This document shows positions 1-5,608 of a DNA stretch of 5,608 nt, one piece after another. The position numbers and the translations under genes are program-made. The notes under the pieces were generated by a model. That model saw only the letters and a list, made by a program, of their open reading frames with translations, did not search any database and was not told where the DNA came from. Source of the stretch: Chloroflexota bacterium (GTDB lineage: Bacteria; Chloroflexota; Anaerolineae; B4-G1; SLSP01); NCBI GenBank assembly GCA_012798275.1, contig JAAZNO010000262.1, positions 1 to 5,608 on the forward strand. Direction: 5' to 3'. Every line of letters begins with the position of its first letter. Within the stretch, counting starts at the first letter, position 1.

Positions 1-139
1 GCACGCCGGCCGCAGCGGCCAGCAATACGAACTCGTGGGGCGATGGCTCCGCGAGGATGGCGTCTACCAGCTCGCGCGCATAACGCCCGATGCCGGCGCC
101 CTGACGGATGGCTGAGGTGTCATCAATGGCAATGCGCAT
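1..139 (-). CDS. GT4-type glycosyltransferase, N-terminal fragment
   Basis: The first 46 codons of a minus-strand gene are present; the rest lies beyond the left edge. The translation begins MRIAIDDTSAI and continues through GAGIGRYARELVDAIL to HEFVLLAAAAG. A first beta-strand, a glycine-rich loop with the G-IGRY pattern, and a helix with an alternating strand are the usual opening of GT-B-fold family 4 glycosyltransferases (mannosyltransferase-like enzymes that use nucleotide sugars in the cytoplasm). The start ATG (137-139) has a good Shine-Dalgarno AGGTGA on the minus strand, complementary to 146-151, seven bases upstream. It lies 74 bases downstream of the GtrA-family gene on the same strand and is probably co-transcribed with it. 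Sugar donor and acceptor cannot be told from this fragment. Family call is fairly sure; exact function is unknown. Confidence 0.75.
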   Translation of the reverse strand, partial: MRIAIDDTSAIRQGAGIGRYARELVDAILAEPSPHEFVLLAAAAGV

Positions 140-151
140 AGCGGGTCACCT

Positions 152-176
152 GTCTCATCGCAAGGGATGGTGAGAC
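152..176 (-). other. Small inverted repeat before the GT4 start
   Basis: GTCTCA (152-157) and TGAGAC (171-176) form a perfect 6-bp inverted repeat with a 13-base loop. An alternative pairing uses GATG/CATC inside it. On the minus-strand transcript the hairpin ends immediately before the Shine-Dalgarno of the GT4 gene. There is no T-tract after it, so it is not an intrinsic terminator. It could affect translation or mRNA processing between the two genes, or be chance. Confidence 0.35.
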
Positions 177-213
177 GCGCGGTCAGATTTGAGAGCCGGG
201 CGTAAGTCCGCCG

Positions 214-696
214 TTATTTGACGTCGTTGTAAGTCCAAAGGCGGTTGATGAAGAAATTCCAGAACATGACAACGCCGGTAGCGATCACCTTGGCGCCATT
301 GTAGCCGATGGTGTAGGCGGTGTTCGCCGTGAGCGTGGGGAAGAAGCCGGCGGTCAGCCCGGTCAGCGGATCCTTGAGCAGGGTGAGGATGCCGGTGTTG
401 ATCGCCCATCCCAGAATGTTGACGATGAAGAACTGCACGAGTTGGGTCTTGAGCGGCTTCGAGCGGGAATCGGGATACGTCCAATAACGGTTCCAGGTGA
501 AGTTGCTGATGACGGCGCAGGTGAACGAGATCGTGTTGGCGGGCACGATGGGCAGGCCAACGACGCGGTGCAGCAGGTAGAGGATGCCAAAGTCCACCAT
601 GGCACCAATGGCGCCGACGACGGCAAATTTCAGAAACCGCGTGAGCTCTTTGCGGTTGGCTCCAATCCGGTTATGGGATGTAGCGGTCACAGTCAT
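214..696 (-). CDS. GtrA-family membrane protein
   Basis: A 160-residue integral membrane protein of normal length for the GtrA family. Members include the O-antigen-modifying phage GtrA, proposed to flip undecaprenyl-phosphate-linked glucose, and proteins of arabinogalactan or teichoic acid decoration. Four hydrophobic segments are seen at about 22-42, 49-68, 86-106 and 131-152. Two copies of the family signature follow TM2 and TM4: SNFTWNRYWTYPD (64-76) and WNFFINRLWTYND (146-158). The N-terminal 20 residues are polar and cytoplasmic. The ATG at 694-696 is the first start after an in-frame TGA, but the nearest purine stretch (AAGAG) touches it. The GTG two codons later (688-690) has better spacing and could be the true start. 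A sigma-70-like promoter lies about 50 bases upstream. The downstream GT4 gene supports a role in glycan or glycolipid assembly. The transported lipid-sugar is not predictable. Confidence 0.93.
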   Translation of the reverse strand: MTVTATSHNRIGANRKELTRFLKFAVVGAIGAMVDFGILYLLHRVVGLPIVPANTISFTCAVISNFTWNRYWTYPDSRSKPLKTQLVQFFIVNILGWAINTGILTLLKDPLTGLTAGFFPTLTANTAYTIGYNGAKVIATGVVMFWNFFINRLWTYNDVK

Positions 697-745
697 CTCT
701 TGTCATTGCTCGTTGATAGAGTGGTCCTTGCTCCAGGCTGGCAAA

Positions 746-773
746 ATTATACCCACAGGGGACACAAAGTCAA
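746..773 (-). promoter_or_regulatory. Promoter for the GtrA-family gene
   Basis: On the minus strand there is TTGACT (complement of 768-773), a 16-base spacer, and a perfect TATAAT (complement of 746-751). Transcription is expected near the A opposite 739, giving a leader of about 43 bases before the GtrA ATG. It faces away from the tRNA promoter. Confidence 0.75.
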
Positions 774-794
774 ACCTGCGCGCGCTCGCGCGTG

Positions 795-822
795 TTGCGA
801 CATCCGACCTTCATGGTATAAT
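795..822 (+). promoter_or_regulatory. Promoter for tRNA-Ser
   Basis: TTGCGA (795-800), a 16-base spacer and TATAAT (817-822), preceded by TGG at 814-816, which makes an extended -10 element. The predicted start near 829 leaves only about three bases before the mature tRNA 5' end at 832. The -35 match is moderate (4 of 6) and the -10 is perfect. Confidence 0.75.
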
Positions 823-831
823 GGGTACATT

Positions 832-923
<92 letters not shown>

Positions 924-924
924 G

Positions 925-954
925 CGGCGCAGGGGCATTCTCATGCGCCGTTTT
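925..954 (+). terminator. Rho-independent terminator after tRNA-Ser
   Basis: CGGCGCA (925-931) pairs perfectly with TGCGCCG (944-950). The loop can add a short inner helix (933-935 with 940-942), and TTTT follows at 951-954. It starts four bases after the tRNA CCA and precedes the next promoter, so it separates the tRNA from the downstream operon. The T-tract is short. Confidence 0.65.
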
Positions 955-968
955 CAGTTGTGTTGAAT

Positions 969-996
969 TTGGCGACTGGCTTTTTCCCGTTATAAT
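969..996 (+). promoter_or_regulatory. Promoter of the DUF6062/glycosyltransferase operon
   Basis: TTGGCG (969-974), a 16-base spacer and a perfect TATAAT (991-996). Six bases separate the -10 from the A of the ATG at 1003, which is exactly where transcription should begin. No Shine-Dalgarno-like purine stretch lies between, so a leaderless mRNA is predicted. The -35 match is 4 of 6. Confidence 0.7.
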
Positions 997-1002
997 CTGC
1001 GC

Positions 1003-1425
1003 ATGGCCGATCAAACACTGAGTCCTTTACAACACGAGCTGCGCGAGACGCTGGCTCAGGGCGGCTGCCCGTTGTGCCATCTGGCAGCACGGGACGAGCA
1101 GCGCTTCCTCGATTCGCTCACCTACGAGCGCATTCTCGACGAAATATTGTTGCAGGATCTGCGCTTCCCGGAGGTACAAGCGGCGTTGGTGCGTGCCGGG
1201 GGGCTGTGCCTGCCCCATTTGCGGACAGCTCTCGGCGCTTCTGGCCCGGCGCAGAGCCACACCGCGCTCCTCGCAGCGCAGCGCGAAGCCTGGACTGTGC
1301 TTATGGCAGAGCTCGATGGATTCATTCGCAAAAACGACTACCGCTTCCAGCACGAGCCGATGGGCGACGAGCGCGACGCCTGGCTTCGCGTCTTGGATAC
1401 GCTGACGGGGCTATCCCCGCGTTGA
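1003..1425 (+). CDS. DUF6062-like small protein with CxxC...CxxH
   Basis: A 140-residue soluble protein with no signal peptide or membrane segment. It resembles the DUF6062 family of unknown function, known to me from Chloroflexota and Firmicutes. Supporting features are an early CPLC (residues 22-25), GLCLPH (67-72, giving C69-x2-H72), and the C-terminal block FIRKNDYRF (107-115) followed by EPMGDERDAWLR (118-129). The two cysteines plus C69 and H72 could bind a metal such as zinc; this is inference. The middle is mostly helical and acidic/basic. The start ATG coincides with the predicted transcription start. No alternative ATG or GTG exists before the CPLC motif. The stop lies 10 bases before the next gene, so it is likely the first gene of an operon with two membrane glycosyltransferase-like genes. 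Family call fairly good, biochemical role unknown. Confidence 0.8.
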   Translation: MADQTLSPLQHELRETLAQGGCPLCHLAARDEQRFLDSLTYERILDEILLQDLRFPEVQAALVRAGGLCLPHLRTALGASGPAQSHTALLAAQREAWTVLMAELDGFIRKNDYRFQHEPMGDERDAWLRVLDTLTGLSPR

Positions 1426-1435
1426 GAATGCCTGA

Positions 1436-3391
1436 ATGCGGACAATGCGGTCTCTGATCATGCGCTATCGAACGCTGTGGGTGCTCATCGCACTTGCCCT
1501 CTGGGTAGGTCTATGTTATGGGTTCGCGCTCCAGCTGCCCTTTTTCCACGACGATTTGCCGATTTTATCCTGGCTTCGGGATAAGGGCTGGCGGGAAGTC
1601 TGGTTCTCCCAGGAAAACTCTTATTATCGCCCATTAGCTTTCACGGTGTATCGCCTGGGATTGATGTTGCCGCTGGGTGCGCGCCAGCTCGCGTTGCACG
1701 CCGTCAATCTTGCGCTCCACTGGCTGAATGCCGTGCTGGTTTTTGCCATTGTGCATCTCTGTGAACGGCGCTTCAATCGCGCCGCAATTGCATCCCTGTT
1801 GTTTGTGGCCTTTCCTTTTCTTAGCGAAGCCATCCCCTGGGTAACTGCGCTTTCTCATCCGCAGGTGATTGCCTTGACGCTACTCGCTGCCTGGGCGGCG
1901 CTGAAAGCAGAGCTGGAAGGGCCGGTCTGGTTTTGGGCATTGAGTCTGGCAGCCGCGGCGGCAGCGCCCCTGGCGCATGAAAGCGGCGTCATGGCAGGTG
2001 TCTTCGTGGGCAGCGGCGTGCTCCTTCAAGCGGGATGGCGCTCTCCGCGCCGCTGGGTGCTGGCGACTGGTGGCGTGCTGCTGAATGTGGCGGCGCTATT
2101 GGGACGCACGCTGATTCCGGGCGCAGTCGTCACCGGCTCGTTTGCGGGCTTGCCCGATCTGCCCGCAAATTTCATGTTCTTTGTTCACGGGCTGCTCTAC
2201 CCAGTGGGGCCATTTATCGGGGCCGCAGTACAGCGTTGGGGTTGGCGCGATTTCGCCCTGATCGGTGGATCGGGGCTGGCTTTGGGCGGCGTGCTGCTTT
2301 TTCTGGGCTTGCGGCGTCGCGAGTATCAGTGGATACTGCACGCACTTTGCTGGTGGGCTGTGGGCGGTTTGCCAGCGATGCTCTCGCTTCGATACGGTGC
2401 GTTCTTCGTTGGCGAGCGACTCTACGCTTTGGCGACCCCCGGCACAGTGATGCTGTGGGCTGGTCTCCTGGATACGATAGGGCAACTGTTTCTCCCCAAA
2501 CGACGCTATACAGCATTGCTCATCCCAATGCTGGCGACGGCATTGCTGTTGACACAAAACTTCACATATATCCGTCACAAACAGACGCTCTATACACATT
2601 TGCACACGCTGTATCAGGAAGTGTTGACCGTCGCAGCGGAGCCAGGCAATGCCCCGCTGGGCTTTATCAACCTGCCCGGTGCGCTGATCTGGCAGGAGCG
2701 CACCTACGCTTTGACAACCGCGAACGCCGTCTTCGTCCCTTCGGACTACACCAATCTTGGCGTGTTTCTCGCAGTGAATCAAGGGCCTGTAGCAGCGAAT
2801 GTGGCGACGTATGGGCCATTGTTTCAGGAGACCGATCCATTCTGGCTCAGCCAGGGCCCGTGGCTGGAGGGTGTAGACATGCGCGATTTTCTGGCGCAGC
2901 ATCGCACCAACTGGCTGGCCCGCTATGATGAAGCTGCCAACCGCTGGCATCTCTGGGAGGTCGGCGGGGTGCTGCCCACGCCGGAGCGCGCCGCAGATCT
3001 CGCGCCGCGCGCGGTTTTTGAAGGCGGTGTGCAGCTGTTGAGCGTGAATGTGCTTCTCACGGCGCTGCCGCACACCTACCAACTGACCTTCGACTGGATC
3101 ATGGAAGCGCCCCTCGATGCCACCGTCTTTGTGCATGTGCGCGAGAGCGCCGGAAACGTTGTGGCGCAGGCCGATGGCGCAATGGCGAGCGGTTTGTTGC
3201 CCTTCTGGGCTGTACATCCCGGCGACCGCGTCCGCGATGTGCGTTACATCACATTGCCAGAAAACGCTGCCGGGCCGTTTTCCGTGTTCGTGGGCCTGTA
3301 CCGGGATGCGGAGCGTTTCCCAGCGTATGTGGATGGTGCGCGCGTGCCTGATGACGCCGTGCTAGTGGGGCACTGGGGGAGTTTTGAATAG
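1436..3391 (+). CDS. Polytopic GT-C-like membrane protein with C-terminal beta domain
   Basis: A 651-residue protein with about 11-12 hydrophobic segments between residues 14 and 375, then a roughly 275-residue hydrophilic tail. After the first helix it carries FFHDDLP (36-42); an acidic pair in the first outer loop is the usual catalytic site of GT-C enzymes, which use polyprenyl-phosphate sugars. Further points resembling TMTC/PMT-type proteins are YYRPL (63-67), LHAVNLALHWLN (87-98), a LAHESGV segment (179-185) and GERLYAL (326-332). The tail ends in a probable beta-sandwich (about 530-651) with TVFVHV, QADGA, HPGDRV and FVGLY. ATG at 1436 is the earliest start, 10 bases after the previous stop. 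M4 (1445) and M9 (1460) are possible, and none has a strong ribosome binding site. A glycosyltransferase role is likely, but acceptor and sugar are unknown. Confidence 0.75.
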   Translation: MRTMRSLIMRYRTLWVLIALALWVGLCYGFALQLPFFHDDLPILSWLRDKGWREVWFSQENSYYRPLAFTVYRLGLMLPLGARQLALHAVNLALHWLNAVLVFAIVHLCERRFNRAAIASLLFVAFPFLSEAIPWVTALSHPQVIALTLLAAWAALKAELEGPVWFWALSLAAAAAAPLAHESGVMAGVFVGSGVLLQAGWRSPRRWVLATGGVLLNVAALLGRTLIPGAVVTGSFAGLPDLPANFMFFVHGLLYPVGPFIGAAVQRWGWRDFALIGGSGLALGGVLLFLGLRRREYQWILHALCWWAVGGLPAMLSLRYGAFFVGERLYALATPGTVMLWAGLLDTIGQLFLPKRRYTALLIPMLATALLLTQNFTYIRHKQTLYTHLHTLYQEVLTVAAEPGNAPLGFINLPGALIWQERTYALTTANAVFVPSDYTNLGVFLAVNQGPVAANVATYGPLFQETDPFWLSQGPWLEGVDMRDFLAQHRTNWLARYDEAANRWHLWEVGGVLPTPERAADLAPRAVFEGGVQLLSVNVLLTALPHTYQLTFDWIMEAPLDATVFVHVRESAGNVVAQADGAMASGLLPFWAVHPGDRVRDVRYITLPENAAGPFSVFVGLYRDAERFPAYVDGARVPDDAVLVGHWGSFE

Positions 3392-5444
3392 CTTGAACCA
3401 TCTTCGCCGCCGCGCCGGGCAGGGATTGAGGAGCTGGAGCCGGGAGCGAGATTTTGCCCTGGTTGTGGGCGTTATGCTGCTGGCTCTGGCTTTGCGCCTG
3501 ATCCAGCCCACCTGGGTGGAATTCAAACGCGATGAAGCGACCATCGTCTGGCTCAGCCAGGCCATTGCCCGCGCGGGGGCGCGCCCTGCGATAGGCGTTC
3601 CCTCCTCGTTTGGGACGCATAATCTACCGTTCACGCTGTATCTCACCGCGTTGCCATTGCGGCTGAGCGCCGATCCCCTGGCAGCGGTGGTGTTCATCGC
3701 CGTGCTCAACGCCGCAGCTGTTCCCCTGTGCTACTGGCTCACCCGCGTTTTCTTTGGCAAGCGAGCGGCGCTGATCGCAGCATTTCTGTTCGCCGTGAAC
3801 CCGTGGGCAGTGCTGTACGCGCGCAAGGTCTGGGCGCGGACGATGCCCGCGTTCACGTTGCTGTTCTTCGGGGCGCTGCTGGCGGCTGTCGTGAAGCGGC
3901 GTCGCTGGGGATGGCCACTCGCCTGCATTAGCCTGGCAGCGCTGGTGGGGCTGCAACTGGAAGCGATCGCCTTCATCCCCATTTTTGCATTGGCTTTGCT
4001 GCTGAACCGTGACTGCATTGACTGGCGGGCGTTGGGGATGGGAGTGCTGTTGGCCGTGTTATTGGTCAGCCCGTATTTCATCTACGATGCCACGCACGGC
4101 TGGCAGAACACGTTGAGCTTACTGCGTTATGGCAGCGGCGGCGAGGGGCAGTTCTCCTGGGATGCCCTCCGCTACGCCTTCATGCTCAGCAGCAGCGCCG
4201 GCATCGAGGGGCAGGCAGGGCCTTTCTATGCGCAGTTCCGCCAGGAAACGCCGCCGTTCTGGGCCGGCAATGGGGTGTTGCACGGATTGTTGGCTCTGGC
4301 GCTGGGCTATGCGCTCTTTCAGGCTTTCCGCGCGCCGGAACAGGCGCGCCGACGCAGCTTCGGATTGCTGCTGTTGTGGTTTTTCACGCCGGTAGCGTTG
4401 CAGATGCGCTTATCCTCGCCGACGCAGTTCCATTACTTTGTGATGCTATATCCCGTGCAGTTCATGCTCATCGGTATTCTGTTAGAAGCCGGGCTGGAAC
4501 GTCTGGAACAGGCAATGGGGGACATGGCGCTGCGCCGCGCCGGATGGCTGCTGGCTACCATGCTGGTGATCTGGGGCGGGTGGCAGATTGGCGTCACGCA
4601 ACGGCTGCGGGCTTACATGCGCGACCATCCTTCGACCGGCGGCTACGGGATTCCACTGCACTACACCCGCGAAGCGGCGCGCGCAGCATTGCGCGCTGCC
4701 GGGGATGCGGAGATCATCGTGATGAGCGAGGCAACCGGGCCGCTGCTTGCGGAAACGTCAACGGTTTTCGCCGCGCTGCTGTACGGGCATCCACACCGTT
4801 TTGTGGATGGGCGGAACATCCTGCTGACGCCGGATGCGCCGCGCGCTGTGACCATCGCCGCGCCGTTACTGGAAGCGGAGAACCCTCGCAGCATGGAACC
4901 GGTGCTGCAACGACTGGAGCGTTCTCCAGCGGTGACGAAACTGCCGCCCATTGCCCTGCCGGATGGCCCGGTCTATCGGCTCTACCTGCAAGAAGCAGCT
5001 GCACGCACAGATTTGCTGGACGGCCTGACCCTGCTGGAGAATGGCGTTCTCTTCGCCAATCGGGTCGTGTTCGCCGGATTCGAGGCTGCGAAGACGGCAG
5101 TTGCCGGCGAGATTTACCCCGTGTGGCTGGCGTGGTGGCTGCTGGACGCACCCCCATCGAGGAACGCCTATCACTTCACGGTGCAGCTGTTCGATGCAGA
5201 GGGCGTCTCGCACGCGCAGCACGATCACGCCGCCTTTGCCGCCGAGCAGTGGCGCGCCGGAGATCTGGTGTTGAGCCGCTTTATGCTCGACTTGCCGCCA
5301 GACCTGCCGCCGGGCGCGTATACGCTCTGGGCCGGCATGTATTCGTATCCCGATATAACACCTGTCGCGGCCATATCACCGGATGGCGTTCCCTACGCTG
5401 TGGGCGCGACCTTGGGAAAGATTGTCGTTATCGAGCCTGAATGA
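3384..5444 (+). CDS. GT39/ArnT-like glycosyltransferase with C-terminal beta domain
   Basis: A 686-residue membrane protein with about ten hydrophobic segments between residues 24 and 404, then a 280-residue extracytoplasmic tail. After the first helix it has EFKRDEA (46-52), the RDEA/DE motif of the first outer loop in family 39 glycosyltransferases (PMT, ArnT), followed by a THNLPFTLYLTALP stretch (78-91). NPWAVLYARKVWARTMP (139-155) is another typical loop. Such enzymes transfer sugars from polyprenyl-phosphate carriers outside the cytoplasm. The tail contains GGYGIPLHY (419-427) and a beta-rich end domain (about 548-684) with TVQLFDAEG, WRAGD and YTLWAGMY. The reading frame opens at TTG (3384), overlapping the previous stop by 8 bases; GGGGGA at 3375-3380 lies close to it. 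TTG at 3393 has the same site 12 bases away and is an alternative. Translation is probably coupled. Substrate unknown. Confidence 0.85.
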   Translation: MNSLNHLRRRAGQGLRSWSRERDFALVVGVMLLALALRLIQPTWVEFKRDEATIVWLSQAIARAGARPAIGVPSSFGTHNLPFTLYLTALPLRLSADPLAAVVFIAVLNAAAVPLCYWLTRVFFGKRAALIAAFLFAVNPWAVLYARKVWARTMPAFTLLFFGALLAAVVKRRRWGWPLACISLAALVGLQLEAIAFIPIFALALLLNRDCIDWRALGMGVLLAVLLVSPYFIYDATHGWQNTLSLLRYGSGGEGQFSWDALRYAFMLSSSAGIEGQAGPFYAQFRQETPPFWAGNGVLHGLLALALGYALFQAFRAPEQARRRSFGLLLLWFFTPVALQMRLSSPTQFHYFVMLYPVQFMLIGILLEAGLERLEQAMGDMALRRAGWLLATMLVIWGGWQIGVTQRLRAYMRDHPSTGGYGIPLHYTREAARAALRAAGDAEIIVMSEATGPLLAETSTVFAALLYGHPHRFVDGRNILLTPDAPRAVTIAAPLLEAENPRSMEPVLQRLERSPAVTKLPPIALPDGPVYRLYLQEAAARTDLLDGLTLLENGVLFANRVVFAGFEAAKTAVAGEIYPVWLAWWLLDAPPSRNAYHFTVQLFDAEGVSHAQHDHAAFAAEQWRAGDLVLSRFMLDLPPDLPPGAYTLWAGMYSYPDITPVAAISPDGVPYAVGATLGKIVVIEPE

Positions 5445-5608
5445 CGAATGACGGGGCGATCGCAAACCTAGTGGGTCATTTGGCTTGCTCGTTGCCATTT
5501 CTGGACGAGCGTCGCGCGGCGGGCGACAGGCCGCCGGGTGCAAGCCCCCGAACCGCCCAGCGCATGCTTACGTTGGCGCGCGCGTTGGCGGCGTGCGGCG
5601 CGCTTCCC
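5441..5608 (+). CDS. Unidentified reading frame, 5' part only
   Basis: An ATG at 5441 overlaps the stop of the GT39-like gene in an ATGA junction. The frame stays open for 56 codons to the right edge, with an in-frame TGA immediately before the ATG. The protein begins [14 protein letters not shown], then has an arginine-, alanine- and proline-rich stretch and a helix-like end ([16 protein letters not shown]). I recognise no family. The four-base overlap is typical of coupled operon genes and is the main support. The GC-rich composition makes chance openness possible, and the ribosome binding site is weak (GAG at 5433-5435). Confidence 0.5.
   Translation, partial: MTNDGAIANLVGHLACSLPFLDERRAAGDRPPGASPRTAQRMLTLARALAACGALP

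Noticed and set aside
1406..1419. Perfect CGGGG/CCCCG hairpin at the end of the DUF6062-like gene
   Set aside because: Only five pairs with a four-base loop, inside coding sequence and without a T-tract, and the next gene starts ten bases after the stop. It is unlikely to terminate transcription.
2096..3217. Long open frame on the minus strand (373 codons) opposite the GT-C-like gene
   Set aside because: Its translation is rich in Q, H, R and C with no domain or hydrophobic pattern, and it lies antisense to a well-supported membrane protein. It is a codon-bias shadow.
4376..5440. Plus-strand 354-codon frame inside the GT39-like gene
   Set aside because: The product is R-, A-, G- and C-rich and low-complexity, as expected from a +1 frame of GC-rich coding DNA. 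The overlapping frame has clear GT39 features.
5515..5565. GC-rich stretch with GGGTGCAAGCCC and inverted GGCGG/CCGCC pieces, slightly reminiscent of a cobalamin-riboswitch or group II intron core
   Set aside because: The diagnostic partner elements are missing, it lies inside an open frame with an operon-style start, and GC-rich DNA easily makes such pairings.

Overview
The window is GC-rich, gene-dense bacterial DNA without transposases, CRISPR arrays or long repeats. Two kinds of evidence point to the Chloroflexota: a DUF6062-like small protein, and two large membrane glycosyltransferase-like proteins that each end in a beta-rich extracytoplasmic domain of a kind I associate with that phylum. 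The taxonomic call is an inference from protein style; no marker gene is present.

Left part, minus strand (1-773): a promoter at 746-773 drives a GtrA-family four-helix membrane protein (214-696). After a 74-base gap holding a small hairpin comes the N-terminus of a GT4-type glycosyltransferase that runs off the left edge (1-139). This looks like a short surface-glycan or glycolipid unit.

Centre (774-1000): a divergent intergenic region carries back-to-back promoters and a complete tRNA-Ser(CGA) with encoded CCA (832-921), followed by a hairpin/T-tract terminator (925-954). A third consensus promoter (969-996) sits so close to the next gene that its transcript is expected to begin at the A of the ATG, giving a leaderless mRNA.

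Right part, plus strand (1003-5608): a tightly packed probable operon. It holds a DUF6062-like 140-residue protein with a CxxC...CxxH cysteine/histidine pattern. Next is a 651-residue polytopic GT-C-like protein, then a 686-residue GT39/ArnT-like protein starting at a TTG that overlaps the previous gene by 8 bases. Last is an unidentified reading frame starting at an ATGA junction and running off the right edge. Gene spacings are +10, -8 and -4 bases, which suggests translational coupling.

Taken together, the genes suggest a locus for lipid-linked sugar handling: GtrA as candidate carrier-lipid translocation, GT4 as cytoplasmic sugar transfer, and the two GT-C-like proteins as transfer outside the membrane. 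A serine tRNA and a small DUF6062 protein lie between the two halves. I do not see a clearly new system. The most notable points are the leaderless start, the shared C-terminal domain of the two large proteins, and the DUF6062-glycosyltransferase linkage.
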